NCBI RefSeq assembly: GCF_000260435.1
Contig: NZ_BACQ01000007.1
Coordinates: 1 to 64,000, forward strand
DNA from: Lacticaseibacillus zeae DSM 20178 = KCTC 3804
GTDB taxonomy: Bacteria; Bacillota; Bacilli; Lactobacillales; Lactobacillaceae
Reading direction: 5' to 3'
DNA length: 64,000 nt
Part shown: in pieces, positions 53,738 to 61,987 of the stretch
Numbering within the stretch: position 1 is the stretch's first letter
Layout of the letters: each line of letters starts with the position of its first letter
Position numbers and translations under genes: made by a program
The notes under the pieces: model-generated
What the model was told of the DNA's origin: nothing
Database searches by the model: none
Seen by the model: the letters and a program-made list of their open reading frames with translations, nothing else

Positions 53738-53890
53738 AAATCGTTATTAAGTATACGAGAAGCGCGGGTAGGCGTCAACGGAATGTTGAGGAACTTGAAC
53801 TTTGTGAGGGTTGGCAAAAGGTGTTTAAGGGTGTGGGTGTTTGCGCGTTGGGAGCTTTAAAGCACTCGTAGTTAGGCAATCCGGCTTTGA

Positions 53891-54009
53891 AACGCGTTCG
53901 CAGTCGCAGAAATCTCCGTGTAAGGACCTCAAGCCTAAATGGCCAAAGCCCAGCCATTTAGGCTTGAGGCCACTTACACTCCGATTTCTAAGCGCTCCTG
54001 CTCACGCTC
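53891..54009. repeat. Palindromic repeat element, copy 2 (inverted relative to copy 1)
   Basis: Reverse complement of 1-119 over its full length, 117 of 119 bases identical and no gaps. The two differences fall at opposite positions of the hairpin stem: here they form a C-G pair where copy 1 has an A-C mismatch. The surrounding 53738-54092 stretch contains no supported gene. Confidence 0.85.
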
Positions 54010-54092
54010 TTGACTTCCTAACAATAAGTGAGTAACATACACTCAATCGCTACCGAAGGCCATTCACATTTTTTAAGAATGGAGGGATTCTG

Positions 54093-54215
54093 ATGGGATA
54101 TCGAATCCAGTTGAACATGAAGACGCAAGAATTTATCGCGATTGATCCGCACAATGCTAAGCACATTGGTAAGGGCGAGACAATTGAAAAAGCGTTGCAA
54201 CAATTGAAGAAATAA
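54093..54215 (+). CDS. Hypothetical 40-aa protein
   Basis: A short reading frame: MGYRIQLNMKTQEF at the start and KGETIEKALQQLKK at the end, charged and soluble. AATGGAGGGATTC gives a good ribosome binding site 8 bases before the ATG, and a terminator follows 10 bases after the stop, which together support a real gene. No family is recognised. It begins 84 bases after the palindromic repeat. Confidence 0.6.
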   Translation: MGYRIQLNMKTQEFIAIDPHNAKHIGKGETIEKALQQLKK

Positions 54216-54221
54216 TGTCTT

Positions 54222-54260
54222 GCTGCCGGTGTATGACTTCATACCGGCGGCTTTCTTTTT
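54222..54260 (+). terminator. Terminator after the 40-aa ORF
   Basis: GCCGGTGTATGA pairs with TCATACCGGC with one bulged base, followed by GGCTTTCTTTTTT. Confidence 0.75.
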
Positions 54261-54319
54261 TGCCAAGGGACTAGTGCCATGGAGACTTTTTATGCTATAT
54301 TAGGTTCCTTGGCAGGGGC

Positions 54320-54347
54320 AGGCTCAGATTTTTTCTGGGCCTTTTTT
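54320..54347 (+). terminator. Additional terminator-like hairpin
   Basis: AGGCTCAGA and TCTGGGCC form a stem around TTTTT, followed by TTTTTT. It lies about 75 bases after the previous terminator, so it may end a separate short transcript from about 54260. Confidence 0.6.
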
Positions 54348-54376
54348 GGCTCGAAGTCGCCGATTAAAACGTTTCC

Positions 54377-54405
54377 TTGTTGAAACTGGTTGGCTTGGCT
54401 ATAAT
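54377..54405 (+). promoter_or_regulatory. Candidate promoter of the small membrane-protein ORF
   Basis: TTGTTG (54377-54382) and a perfect TATAAT (54400-54405) are 17 bases apart. They lie directly upstream of GTG 54418, arguing against an earlier translation start for that ORF. Confidence 0.5.
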
Positions 54406-54417
54406 TCCATCCAGGGG

Positions 54418-54666
54418 GTGGCACTTATCATCATTTTGCTGAACATCTTCATTTTACTGGTTACCGCCGCATTGCTGATAACGGTAACCACCCAACTCAG
54501 AAAACCGATCAATTGGATCGTTGACGGCATTTTATACATAGCCTTATTACTCATTAATGCAGCGTTTGGTGGCTGGTTGACTTTCTTTACCTTGATTTAT
54601 GCGCTTTATATGCCCGCGGTCATCATTGGCGTTTGGCTTTACCGTCAGCAGCACTTGCCACAATAA
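54418..54666 (+). CDS. Small hypothetical membrane protein
   Basis: An 82-aa protein with three hydrophobic segments (about 2-24, 34-53 and 57-75) and a short polar end. Family unknown. The frame stays open further upstream to TTG 54346, but a terminator hairpin and a TATAAT box lie in that part, so GTG 54418 is preferred. A leader this short with AGGGG touching the start codon would be unusual, so the exact start is uncertain. Confidence 0.5.
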   Translation: MALIIILLNIFILLVTAALLITVTTQLRKPINWIVDGILYIALLLINAAFGGWLTFFTLIYALYMPAVIIGVWLYRQQHLPQ

Positions 54667-54795
54667 GTCGATTTTTGGAAGTGGCAGCCTTAAATTTGAC
54701 GCTGATATGACTATTTAATTGCAGCCAATCCAAGTTGAAAAATGGTTGGCCGAACTTGCACCATCCAAAAAGAGCGGCTATTATCGGCGATGTGC

Positions 54796-54824
54796 TTGCA
54801 ACTTGGCCTGCTGTCTGGTAATAT
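54796..54824 (+). promoter_or_regulatory. Promoter of rplU-prp-rpmA
   Basis: TTGCAA (54796-54801) and TAATAT (54819-54824) with a 17-base spacer. Transcription should start near 54831. The stretch 54667-54795 shows no gene. Confidence 0.7.
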
Positions 54825-54830
54825 TAATCC

Positions 54831-54944
54831 GTTGTATTTGGCACCCCTCCTATGCAACCGCACATCGTTAGGTTTTAAGCGAAAGCACCTAACTTGGCGA
54901 GTCTTCAGGGGAAAAGCCGAGAGGCAAAACAGGAGGTGCACACA
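54831..54944 (+). promoter_or_regulatory. L21-type ribosomal leader
   Basis: About 115 untranslated bases precede rplU, with paired segments such as GTTAGGTTTTAAGCGAAAGCACCTAAC (GTTAGGT/ACCTAAC stem, 54868-54894). Firmicutes carry a conserved L21 leader at this place, thought to mediate autoregulation by L21. Assigned by position, length and hairpin content. Confidence 0.65.
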
Positions 54945-55256
54945 GTGTACGCAATTATCAAAACAGGCGGCAAGCAGTATAAAGCTGAAGTCGGTGAAGC
55001 CATCTATGTTGAAAAACTTGATGCCGAAGAAGGCAAGCAAGTTACTTTTGACGAAGTAATCATGGTTGCTGGTGAAGGTGATGCCAAGATTGGCACGCCA
55101 ACTGTAGCCGGCGCAACCGTGACTGGCAAGGTCGAAAAACAAGGGCGCGAGAAAAAGGTTGTTACTTACAAGTACAAGCCTAAGAAGCACTCTCATCAAA
55201 AGAAGGGCCATCGTCAACCATACACGAAAGTCGTTATCGACGCGATTAACGCATAA
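54945..55256 (+). CDS. rplU: 50S ribosomal protein L21
   Basis: A 103-aa 50S protein. [24 protein letters not shown] and the closing [21 protein letters not shown] are diagnostic of L21. GTG start at 54945 after AGGAGGTGCACACA. First gene of rplU-prp-rpmA. Confidence 0.97.
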   Translation: MYAIIKTGGKQYKAEVGEAIYVEKLDAEEGKQVTFDEVIMVAGEGDAKIGTPTVAGATVTGKVEKQGREKKVVTYKYKPKKHSHQKKGHRQPYTKVVIDAINA

Positions 55257-55267
55257 GAGGTCAGTTT

Positions 55268-55618
55268 ATGATCAAGGCAATTTTTCATCGCGATGAGCAT
55301 GGCGATATCGTCAGTTTCGAACTGAGTGGCCATGCCGATGCCGGTAAAACCGGCAAGGATATCGTCTGTGCTGCGGTTTCAGCCGTGAGTATCGGTGCTG
55401 TCAATGGCGTCGAAGCGTTGGCGGGATTTAAGCCCGACGTCGATGCGGATGAGGTCCATGGCGGACATCTGCAAATGACGCTCAAGTCGGCAATCACTGG
55501 CGAACAACTGCACATTAGTCAGATTTTGTTGGAAAATTTATTGCTTGAACTACAAAGCATCCAAGATCAATATCCTGATCGCATTTTGATTACGACAAAA
55601 CAATTAAAACAAAATTAA
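55268..55618 (+). CDS. prp: Ribosomal-processing cysteine protease Prp
   Basis: A 116-aa cysteine protease that removes the N-terminal extension of L27 in Firmicutes. The dyad is H22 (LSGHADAG) and C34 (KDIVCAAVSAV), the same positions as in S. aureus Prp. It lies between rplU and rpmA, 11 and 18 bases from its neighbours, and its substrate is the next gene. Confidence 0.95.
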   Translation: MIKAIFHRDEHGDIVSFELSGHADAGKTGKDIVCAAVSAVSIGAVNGVEALAGFKPDVDADEVHGGHLQMTLKSAITGEQLHISQILLENLLLELQSIQDQYPDRILITTKQLKQN

Positions 55619-55636
55619 TTCTCGGAGGTGTACGTT

Positions 55637-55927
55637 ATGTTAAAGATGAATCTGCAATTCTTCTCTCACCATAAAGGTGGCGGTTCAACATCTAACGGCC
55701 GTAATTCTGCAGGCCGGCGTTTGGGTAGCAAGCGTGCCGATGGTCAGTTCGTTAAGGCAGGCAACATCTTGTATCGCCAGCGCGGTACCAAGATCCATCC
55801 TGGTGAAAACGTTGGCCGCGGCGGCGACGATACCTTGTTTGCGACTGCTGATGGCGTTGTCAAGTTTGAACGCTTCGGCCGTGACAAGAAGAAGGTTTCA
55901 GTTTATCCGGCAGCAGCTGCTGAATAA
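55637..55927 (+). CDS. rpmA: 50S ribosomal protein L27 with cleavable N-terminal extension
   Basis: A 96-aa precursor. The N-terminus [21 protein letters not shown] contains the LQFF cleavage motif recognised by Prp; cutting exposes the mature N-terminus that reaches the peptidyl transferase centre. The start at 55637 follows CGGAGGTG. Last gene of the operon, with a terminator 9 bases later. Confidence 0.97.
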   Translation: MLKMNLQFFSHHKGGGSTSNGRNSAGRRLGSKRADGQFVKAGNILYRQRGTKIHPGENVGRGGDDTLFATADGVVKFERFGRDKKKVSVYPAAAAE

Positions 55928-55935
55928 ATATTGAT

Positions 55936-55965
55936 GACGTCCCGGTAATCGGGGCGTCTTTTTTT
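55936..55965 (+). terminator. Terminator of rplU-prp-rpmA
   Basis: GACGTCCC pairs with GGGGCGTC around GGTAATC, followed by seven T residues. Confidence 0.88.
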
Positions 55966-56002
55966 CAGAATTTTAAAATGACGTCAATAAGGAGTGGTTT
56001 GG

Positions 56003-57070
56003 ATGGATCGAATGACAGCATTGCAGGCGCGGATTCTGGACAAGAAATTAGATGGCTTTTTTGTTACCGATGCCACCAACGTTACTTATTTGACAGGTTT
56101 TACCGGTGAAGAAAGCGCCTTGCTGGTGACGCCGGAGAAAGCTTATTTTATAACGGATTCCCGGTTTACCGAGCAGTTTAAGCAGCAGGTACATAATGCC
56201 AAGCTGGTGTTGCATCAGGATGGGTTGTTTAAAACGGCTGGTGATTTAGCCAACCAATTGCAGTTGACCCGCATTGGTTTTGAAGCCGTTCACCTGAATT
56301 ATGCCGATTATGAAGCCTTTGATCTTTTAACACAAGGAACACTGGTGCCAACCCGTGACTTTGTTGAAACACAGCGCGAAGTCAAAGACGATGAGGAACT
56401 GGCCTTGATCAAAAAGGCGGTTGCCATTGCCGAAAAAGGTTATCAGCATGTTCTTGATACGATCAAACCTGGCATGCTGGAAATTGATATCGCCAATGAT
56501 TTGGACTTTTTCATGCGGCAACTTGGTGCCAGCAATGTCTCGTTTGAAACAATCGTAGCTTCCAGTACGCGTTCGGCAATGCCACATGGTTCCGCAACGG
56601 AAAAGAAGATTGCCAAAGGGGATATTGTGACCCTCGATTGGGGATGCATCTATCACGGCTACATGTCCGATTTGACGCGGACATTTGCAGTCGGGGAACC
56701 GGATGCCAAGCTTAAGACGATTTACCAAATTGTTTATGCGACGAATCAGAAAGTCCAGCAAGCTTTGAAGCCTGGTGTGATGGGACGAACGATTAATGAC
56801 TTAGCGCATCACACAATCAATGACGCCGGCTATGGTCAATATTTTGGCCATGGAACCGGACATGGCATTGGTCTGTCGATTCATGAAGGCCCTGGCGCCT
56901 GGGGTCCTTATCTCGATGTGCCAGCCGCAAAAGGCAATGTCGTGACCGATGAACCCGGCATCTATGTTCCGGATCTTGGCGGTGTCCGAATTGAAGACGA
57001 TTTGGTCGTGACTGCAGACGGCAATCAAAGTCTTAGTCAACCGGCACCAGCTGAATTACTGGTACTGTGA
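56003..57070 (+). CDS. pepP: M24 family Xaa-Pro aminopeptidase
   Basis: A 355-aa metallopeptidase removing an N-terminal residue before proline. The creatinase N domain (1-125) is followed by the pita-bread domain with all five metal ligands: Asp in TLDWGC, Asp in MSDLTRTF, His in HGTGHGIGL, Glu in DEPGIYVP and Glu in VRIEDDLV. ATG 56003 follows AAGGAG. It precedes efp, as in many Firmicutes; PepQ-type (dipeptidase) function is less likely by context. Confidence 0.93.
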   Translation: MDRMTALQARILDKKLDGFFVTDATNVTYLTGFTGEESALLVTPEKAYFITDSRFTEQFKQQVHNAKLVLHQDGLFKTAGDLANQLQLTRIGFEAVHLNYADYEAFDLLTQGTLVPTRDFVETQREVKDDEELALIKKAVAIAEKGYQHVLDTIKPGMLEIDIANDLDFFMRQLGASNVSFETIVASSTRSAMPHGSATEKKIAKGDIVTLDWGCIYHGYMSDLTRTFAVGEPDAKLKTIYQIVYATNQKVQQALKPGVMGRTINDLAHHTINDAGYGQYFGHGTGHGIGLSIHEGPGAWGPYLDVPAAKGNVVTDEPGIYVPDLGGVRIEDDLVVTADGNQSLSQPAPAELLVL

Positions 57071-57157
57071 GGCTGTCTACGTGGCATGGCTGTTGCAAGC
57101 ATCTTCACCGCTTGCTAGAATAGATTTAGCTTACAACTGAATGTATGGAGGAAGTTC

Positions 57158-57721
57158 ATGATATCTGTTAATGATTTTAAGAATGGTTTGACGATTGAAG
57201 TCGACGGTGACCTATGGCGAATCGTTGAATTTCAACACGTTAAGCCAGGCAAGGGTTCGGCATTTGTTCGCTCAACCTTGAAGAACCTGCGCACGGGTGC
57301 GGTACAGGAAAAAACGTTCCGATCAACTGAAAAGGTTGAAAAAGCGCAGATCGACAGTAAAAACATGCAGTACCTTTATGCCGATGGCGATAATTACGTC
57401 TTCATGGACACCGATACTTACGATCAACTGACACTTCCTGGCGATGAGATTCGCGACCAGTTGAATTATTTAAAAGAAAACATGAATGTTAAAATTATCA
57501 TGCACGGCAATGAAACCCTGGGTATTGAGTTGCCGAAAACCGTTGACTTAACGGTTAAGGAAACCGAGCCAGGCATTCGCGGTAATACCAGCAGCGGCGG
57601 TTCAAAACCAGCCACCATGGAAACCGGACTAGTCGTTCAAGTGCCGTTTTTCATCAACACTGGCGATGTACTGACGATTAACACGGATGATGGTACTTAC
57701 ATTTCACGTGCCAATAATTAA
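57158..57721 (+). CDS. efp: Elongation factor P
   Basis: Relieves ribosome stalling at polyproline. 187 aa in three beta-barrel domains: KOW-like N-terminal ([20 protein letters not shown]), OB ([11 protein letters not shown]) and C-terminal signature ([24 protein letters not shown]). The tip loop KPGKGSAFV has the Lys that may be modified. TGGAGGAAG precedes the ATG, 87 bases after pepP. Confidence 0.97.
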   Translation: MISVNDFKNGLTIEVDGDLWRIVEFQHVKPGKGSAFVRSTLKNLRTGAVQEKTFRSTEKVEKAQIDSKNMQYLYADGDNYVFMDTDTYDQLTLPGDEIRDQLNYLKENMNVKIIMHGNETLGIELPKTVDLTVKETEPGIRGNTSSGGSKPATMETGLVVQVPFFINTGDVLTINTDDGTYISRANN

Positions 57722-57741
57722 GGCTTAGGAGGGTTCTCGCG

Positions 57742-58197
57742 ATGGCTGAAGAAACCAATATCATATTAGCAAATCGGACGGATGCCCAAGGGACCATTGA
57801 AATTGTTCCTGAAGTTTTGGAAGTCATTTTGGGCATTGCTGCGAGTCAGGTAGACGGTGTCTATCAAATGCGCGGTACATTAGGGTCTTCAATTAACGCC
57901 TGGTTTGGCCGTGCCAACCACGGTAAAGGCGTTAGTGTGACAGTTGCCGATGATAAGATTACGGCTGATGTCTACGTTTATCTGGATTATGGTGTCTCCG
58001 TTCCGAAAGTGGCTTTGGCCATGCAAGAACAGCTACGTGAACAGTTACTCTTTATGACGGATTTGACGTTAAGCGAAGTGAATGTGCATGTCGTTGGCGT
58101 CATCCCTGAAAAGACGGAAAAAGTCAATCCGGATGATCTGTTTAAAGATGACGACACTGATGAACCATCGACAACGAGCAGCAAGGATGACGATTAA
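57742..58197 (+). CDS. Asp23/Gls24 family envelope stress protein
   Basis: A 151-aa protein of the YqhY type. IEIVPEVLEVILGIAASQVDGVYQMRG and DVYVYLDYGVSVPKVALAMQEQLREQ match the Asp23 domain; the last 30 residues are rich in Asp, Glu, Ser and Thr. YqhY is linked to fatty acid synthesis control in Bacillus. AGGAGG upstream; nusB begins one base after its stop, so they are coupled. Confidence 0.92.
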   Translation: MAEETNIILANRTDAQGTIEIVPEVLEVILGIAASQVDGVYQMRGTLGSSINAWFGRANHGKGVSVTVADDKITADVYVYLDYGVSVPKVALAMQEQLREQLLFMTDLTLSEVNVHVVGVIPEKTEKVNPDDLFKDDDTDEPSTTSSKDDD

Positions 58198-58198
58198 C

Positions 58199-58606
58199 AT
58201 GGAATCACGACACGCGATTCGTGAAGCTGCCTTTCGAGCGCTTTTTGCGTTGGCAACGAATCCGGAAGCAGATAAAAGCGCCGTATACGCAGAAGTTTTA
58301 CCTAAAGATACTGAAGTGCCGCCTTATTTAAGTGAATTGGTGGAAGGCGTCTTGACGCATCAGGAGGCGTTGGATGCTGCCTTAACCCCGCAGCTTAAAA
58401 AGGGGTGGACGCTGAGTCGTTTGACCAAACCGGATTTAATGATTCTGCGCTTGGGCTTGTATGAAATTCGCTATGAAGAAGCGATGCCGGAAGCTGCGGC
58501 GATTAATGAAGCCATCAATTTGGCCAAACGTTACAGCGATGACCAATCTGCTAAGTTTGTCAATGGCATTTTGGCTAATTTTATTGAAGCATCGCCGAAA
58601 GCGTAA
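58199..58606 (+). CDS. nusB: Transcription antitermination factor NusB
   Basis: A 135-aa all-helical RNA-binding protein that acts with NusE/S10 on boxA of rRNA operons. SRHAIREAAFRALFAL at the N-terminus and TKPDLMILRLGLYEIRYE plus AINEAINLAKRYSDDQSAKFVNGILANF at the end are NusB signatures. Ends the efp-asp23-nusB group and is followed by a terminator. Confidence 0.96.
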   Translation: MESRHAIREAAFRALFALATNPEADKSAVYAEVLPKDTEVPPYLSELVEGVLTHQEALDAALTPQLKKGWTLSRLTKPDLMILRLGLYEIRYEEAMPEAAAINEAINLAKRYSDDQSAKFVNGILANFIEASPKA

Positions 58607-58609
58607 GTT

Positions 58610-58643
58610 AACCGGTCAAAGACAATTACTTTGGCCGGTTTTT
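58610..58643 (+). terminator. Terminator after nusB
   Basis: AACCGGTCAAAG pairs with CTTTGGCCGGTT around ACAATTA, followed by TTTT. Confidence 0.85.
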
Positions 58644-58728
58644 GCTTTATACCGGTACTTGACGCGATCGAGGAACCGAACATTGGTTGTTATATCAGAC
58701 AATGCTAATCAAATGGGGAGTGGTTTTT

Positions 58729-59580
58729 GTGGCAACGCGATTGGATGGCAAGGTAGTTTCAAAACGCATTCTTAGTGAACTTCAACAGACAGTGACTGGT
58801 TTGGCGCAACAAGGTGTGACGCCAACACTTGCAGTCATTTTAGTGGGATCGGATCCGGCCAGCCAGGTTTATGTGCGTAACAAACAACGGCGTGCGGAGG
58901 AAATCGGGGTTCGTTCCTTAATGTTTAAGTTGCCAGAAGAAACCTCTCAGAAAGCCTTATTGGCAAAGGTAGCTGAATTGAATCAAGATCCCGATGTGGA
59001 TGGCATTCTGGTCCAGCTGCCATTGCCCAAGCAACTGGATGAACGGGTCGTGATTAATGCGATCGATCCCGATAAAGACGTGGATGGCTTTAGCCCGGTG
59101 AGTGTGGGCCGCTTGTGGACCAATGAACCGACTGTTGTGGCTTCGACCCCTTATGGCATTATGGCGCTGTTAGATGCCTATCAGATTGATGTCACCGGTA
59201 AGCGGGTGGTCATTGTTGGCCGCTCGAACATTGTGGGTCGGCCGCTCGCTGGTTTGATGGTGAACCATGATGCGACGGTGACCATTGCCCACAGTAAAAC
59301 CCGCGACCTTAAATCGTTGACCCGTGAAGCGGATATTTTGGTTGTTGCGATTGGCGTGCCGCATTTTATTGGCGCCGATGCGGTTAAGCCAGGGGCAACG
59401 GTTATTGATGTCGGTATTTCGCGCGGAGCTGATGGGAAACTGCACGGCGATGTCGATGCTGATGCGGTTGAGCCTGTTGCCGGTGCTTTAACACCGGTAC
59501 CGGGTGGCGTTGGTCCGATGACAATTGCTTCACTCATGGCCCAAACAGTTGAACTGGCGAAGAGGCGATTGCATGGTTGA
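58729..59580 (+). CDS. folD: Bifunctional methylenetetrahydrofolate dehydrogenase/cyclohydrolase
   Basis: Interconverts 5,10-methylene-, methenyl- and 10-formyl-tetrahydrofolate. 283 aa. YVRNKQRRAEEIGV holds the catalytic Lys/Tyr region; further signatures are DGILVQLPLPKQLDE, GRSNIVGRPLAGLMV (NADP site) and PVPGGVGPMTIASL. GTG 58729 follows GGGGAGTGG. It overlaps xseA by 8 bases and opens the folD-xseA-xseB-ispA-tlyA-argR-recN run. Confidence 0.96.
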   Translation: MATRLDGKVVSKRILSELQQTVTGLAQQGVTPTLAVILVGSDPASQVYVRNKQRRAEEIGVRSLMFKLPEETSQKALLAKVAELNQDPDVDGILVQLPLPKQLDERVVINAIDPDKDVDGFSPVSVGRLWTNEPTVVASTPYGIMALLDAYQIDVTGKRVVIVGRSNIVGRPLAGLMVNHDATVTIAHSKTRDLKSLTREADILVVAIGVPHFIGADAVKPGATVIDVGISRGADGKLHGDVDADAVEPVAGALTPVPGGVGPMTIASLMAQTVELAKRRLHG

Positions 59581-60922
59581 TACCGACCAATACTTAAGTG
59601 TCACCGCACTAACCCAATATTTAAAACGTAAATTCGATGCGGATCCTTATCTGGCCAAGGTTTATCTAACCGGTGAAATTTCTAATTATCGCAAACGGGT
59701 GGGGAATCAATATTTTTCACTCAAAGATGATCACGCTAAGATCGGTGCGTTGATGTTCCGCAATGCTTTTAGCAAGTTGCAATTCAAACTTGAAGAAGGC
59801 ATGAAGGTTCTGGCAGTTGGCCGCGTTAGTCTGTATGAACCAAGTGGTGAATACCGGCTGATTGTGGAACGGTTGGAACCGGACGGCGTTGGCGCACTCT
59901 ACCAAGCCTTTGAGCAGTTAAAGAAAAAGCTTGCTGGTGAGGGGCTGTTTGATCGCAATAAACGTCCGTTGCCGTTGTTTCCTAAACGTGTTGCGGTTGT
60001 GACCAGTCCCAGCGGTGCGGTGATTCAGGATATCATGACCACTGTGGCGCGCCGTTATCCGATTCTACAGCTGACGCTTTTTCCGACGGTTGTCCAAGGG
60101 GATCAGGCGGCGGATTCGATTGTCAAACAGTTGAACCGCATTAAGGCCATGTCAGACTTTGATGCCGTCATTATCGGCCGCGGCGGCGGTTCGATTGAAG
60201 ACCTTTGGCCGTTTAACGAAGAAAAAGTGGCGCGGGCTTTAGTCGACATGCCGATTCCGATTGTCAGTTCGGTCGGCCATGAAACCGATACAACCATTAC
60301 GGATTTCATTGCTGATCGGCGAGCGGCGACGCCAACGGCTGCTGCGGAAATCGTAACGCCCGTGACGCTGGTCGACGCACTTAATCGCATCTCGGAAGAT
60401 CGTGTGCGTCTGGTCAATGCGATGCACAACCGACTCAAAAATGCTGCCAGCCGACTACAGCGCTCTGCAGAAAGTGTCGTCTTAACCCAGCCTGATCGTT
60501 TGTACGACCAGTACGTTCAACGCGTCGATCAATTGCGGCAGCGACTTAATCAAAGTATGGTCAATCAATTGCGCGAAAATGACCATCGTCTGGCGATGGC
60601 GACACAGCAACTTGATGGACGGCAATTATTGATAAAAGTCGTGAACCTCAAACGGCAACTGCTCGATGATCAACAGCGTCTAGATCGGGCAGTCATCAGT
60701 GTTGTAAAGGCTAAGCGTCAAGCGGTGGCCAATGCGGCGCTGGGGTTGGACCATTTGAGCCCGCTGAAGATACTGGGCCGGGGATTTGCTTACGTGACAG
60801 ATGACACCGGGCAGATGCTTAAAAAGACAGATGACTATGCGGTCGATGCCGACATTCACATTCATGTTGCGGATGGTCAAATTGGCGCTCATGTGACAAC
60901 AAAGGAGAAGAATCATGGCTGA
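59573..60922 (+). CDS. xseA: Exodeoxyribonuclease VII large subunit
   Basis: A 449-aa subunit of the single-strand-specific exonuclease. The N-terminal OB fold (LTGEISNYRKRVGNQYFSLKD) precedes the catalytic domain: RVAVVTSPSGAVIQDI, IIGRGGGSIEDLWPFN and SVGHETDTTITDFIADRRAATPTAAAE, then a long coiled-coil tail. ATG 59573 lies within the end of folD. xseB overlaps its end by 8 bases. Confidence 0.96.
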   Translation: MVDTDQYLSVTALTQYLKRKFDADPYLAKVYLTGEISNYRKRVGNQYFSLKDDHAKIGALMFRNAFSKLQFKLEEGMKVLAVGRVSLYEPSGEYRLIVERLEPDGVGALYQAFEQLKKKLAGEGLFDRNKRPLPLFPKRVAVVTSPSGAVIQDIMTTVARRYPILQLTLFPTVVQGDQAADSIVKQLNRIKAMSDFDAVIIGRGGGSIEDLWPFNEEKVARALVDMPIPIVSSVGHETDTTITDFIADRRAATPTAAAEIVTPVTLVDALNRISEDRVRLVNAMHNRLKNAASRLQRSAESVVLTQPDRLYDQYVQRVDQLRQRLNQSMVNQLRENDHRLAMATQQLDGRQLLIKVVNLKRQLLDDQQRLDRAVISVVKAKRQAVANAALGLDHLSPLKILGRGFAYVTDDTGQMLKKTDDYAVDADIHIHVADGQIGAHVTTKEKNHG

Positions 60923-61142
60923 ACCTACGTTTGAAGAAAAACTTGCCCAACTTGAAGCAATTGTCAATCAACTGGAGCAAGGCGATGTACCACTTGAAAA
61001 AGCTTTGGATCAATTTAAAGCTGGCGTGAAATTGAGTCAGGAACTCGAAAAAACATTGAAGTCTGCTGAAAAAACGGTGACAGAAATGGTAAGCGACGAT
61101 GGCACCACCCAACCTTTTCAACCTAAAGAAGGCCAACAATGA
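60915..61142 (+). CDS. xseB: Exodeoxyribonuclease VII small subunit
   Basis: A 75-aa helical protein (TFEEKLAQLEAIVNQLEQGDVPLEKALDQFKAG is the family signature, given here in parts). Several copies coat each XseA coiled coil. AAAGGAGAAG precedes the ATG; the stop overlaps ispA as ATGA. Confidence 0.95.
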   Translation: MAEPTFEEKLAQLEAIVNQLEQGDVPLEKALDQFKAGVKLSQELEKTLKSAEKTVTEMVSDDGTTQPFQPKEGQQ

Positions 61143-61987
61143 ATCCGATCTTAAGTCAATGGCGGACAGCCGTTGAACACACATTAGATGAAACACTGGC
61201 ACAGGTACCTAACCCGCATTTGCGCGCCGCAATGGCTTATTCCGTCAACGCAGGTGGTAAGCGATTACGTCCGTTACTGTTATTGAGCGTGGTTGCCATG
61301 TATGATGGTGTGGTTGCTGAGGCACTGCCTGCTGCCGCCTCGCTGGAATTTGTGCATACTTATTCATTGATTCATGACGATTTGCCTGCCATGGATAATG
61401 ATGATCTGCGCCGCGGCAAACCGACGAATCACAAGCAGTTTGGTGAGGCGTTGGCGATCTTAGCCGGTGACGCACTTTTAACCGATGCCTTTGCCTTATT
61501 GAGTCAACATTATCCGGATAAAGGCGCTGCGCTGGTTCAGATACTTGCCGAGGCAGCTGGCAGTTCCGGGATGGTTGAAGGCCAGGTGCTTGATATGGAC
61601 GGCGAGCGAGTTCACTATGATCTGGCGACATTGAAGCACATGCATCAGGCTAAAACCGGTGCCTTGATTCAAGCCGCAGTGGCGATGGGCACTGTATTCG
61701 TAACGATCCCCGAAGCTGATCAGGCGGCCTTGGCAGATTTTGCGGCTGCTTTTGGTCTCGGTTTTCAGATCAAGGATGATATTAACGATGTCACCAAAAC
61801 AACTGCTGAGTTAGGCAAAACAGCAGATAAGGACGTTGCCGAACATAAAAACACCTTCCCCGAGCTACTTGGACTAAAAGGTGCCGAGCAGGCGTTGGCA
61901 ACTCAAATTCAGCAAGCTGATGCAGCGTTAAAGAGCTTAACCGTCGATGCGGCGACGCTACAATCGATTTTGGCGGTGTTGAAATAA
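61139..61987 (+). CDS. ispA: Polyprenyl (farnesyl diphosphate) synthase
   Basis: Condenses IPP with DMAPP/GPP to short-chain prenyl diphosphates for undecaprenyl phosphate and quinone synthesis. 282 aa, IspA length. First Asp-rich motif DDLPAMDNDDLRRGKPTNH (DDxxxxD with the insertion typical of bacterial FPP synthases), second GFQIKDDINDVT; GGKRLRPLL at about 40 binds IPP. Overlaps xseB by 4 bases and tlyA by 1. Confidence 0.94.
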   Translation: MNPILSQWRTAVEHTLDETLAQVPNPHLRAAMAYSVNAGGKRLRPLLLLSVVAMYDGVVAEALPAAASLEFVHTYSLIHDDLPAMDNDDLRRGKPTNHKQFGEALAILAGDALLTDAFALLSQHYPDKGAALVQILAEAAGSSGMVEGQVLDMDGERVHYDLATLKHMHQAKTGALIQAAVAMGTVFVTIPEADQAALADFAAAFGLGFQIKDDINDVTKTTAELGKTADKDVAEHKNTFPELLGLKGAEQALATQIQQADAALKSLTVDAATLQSILAVLK

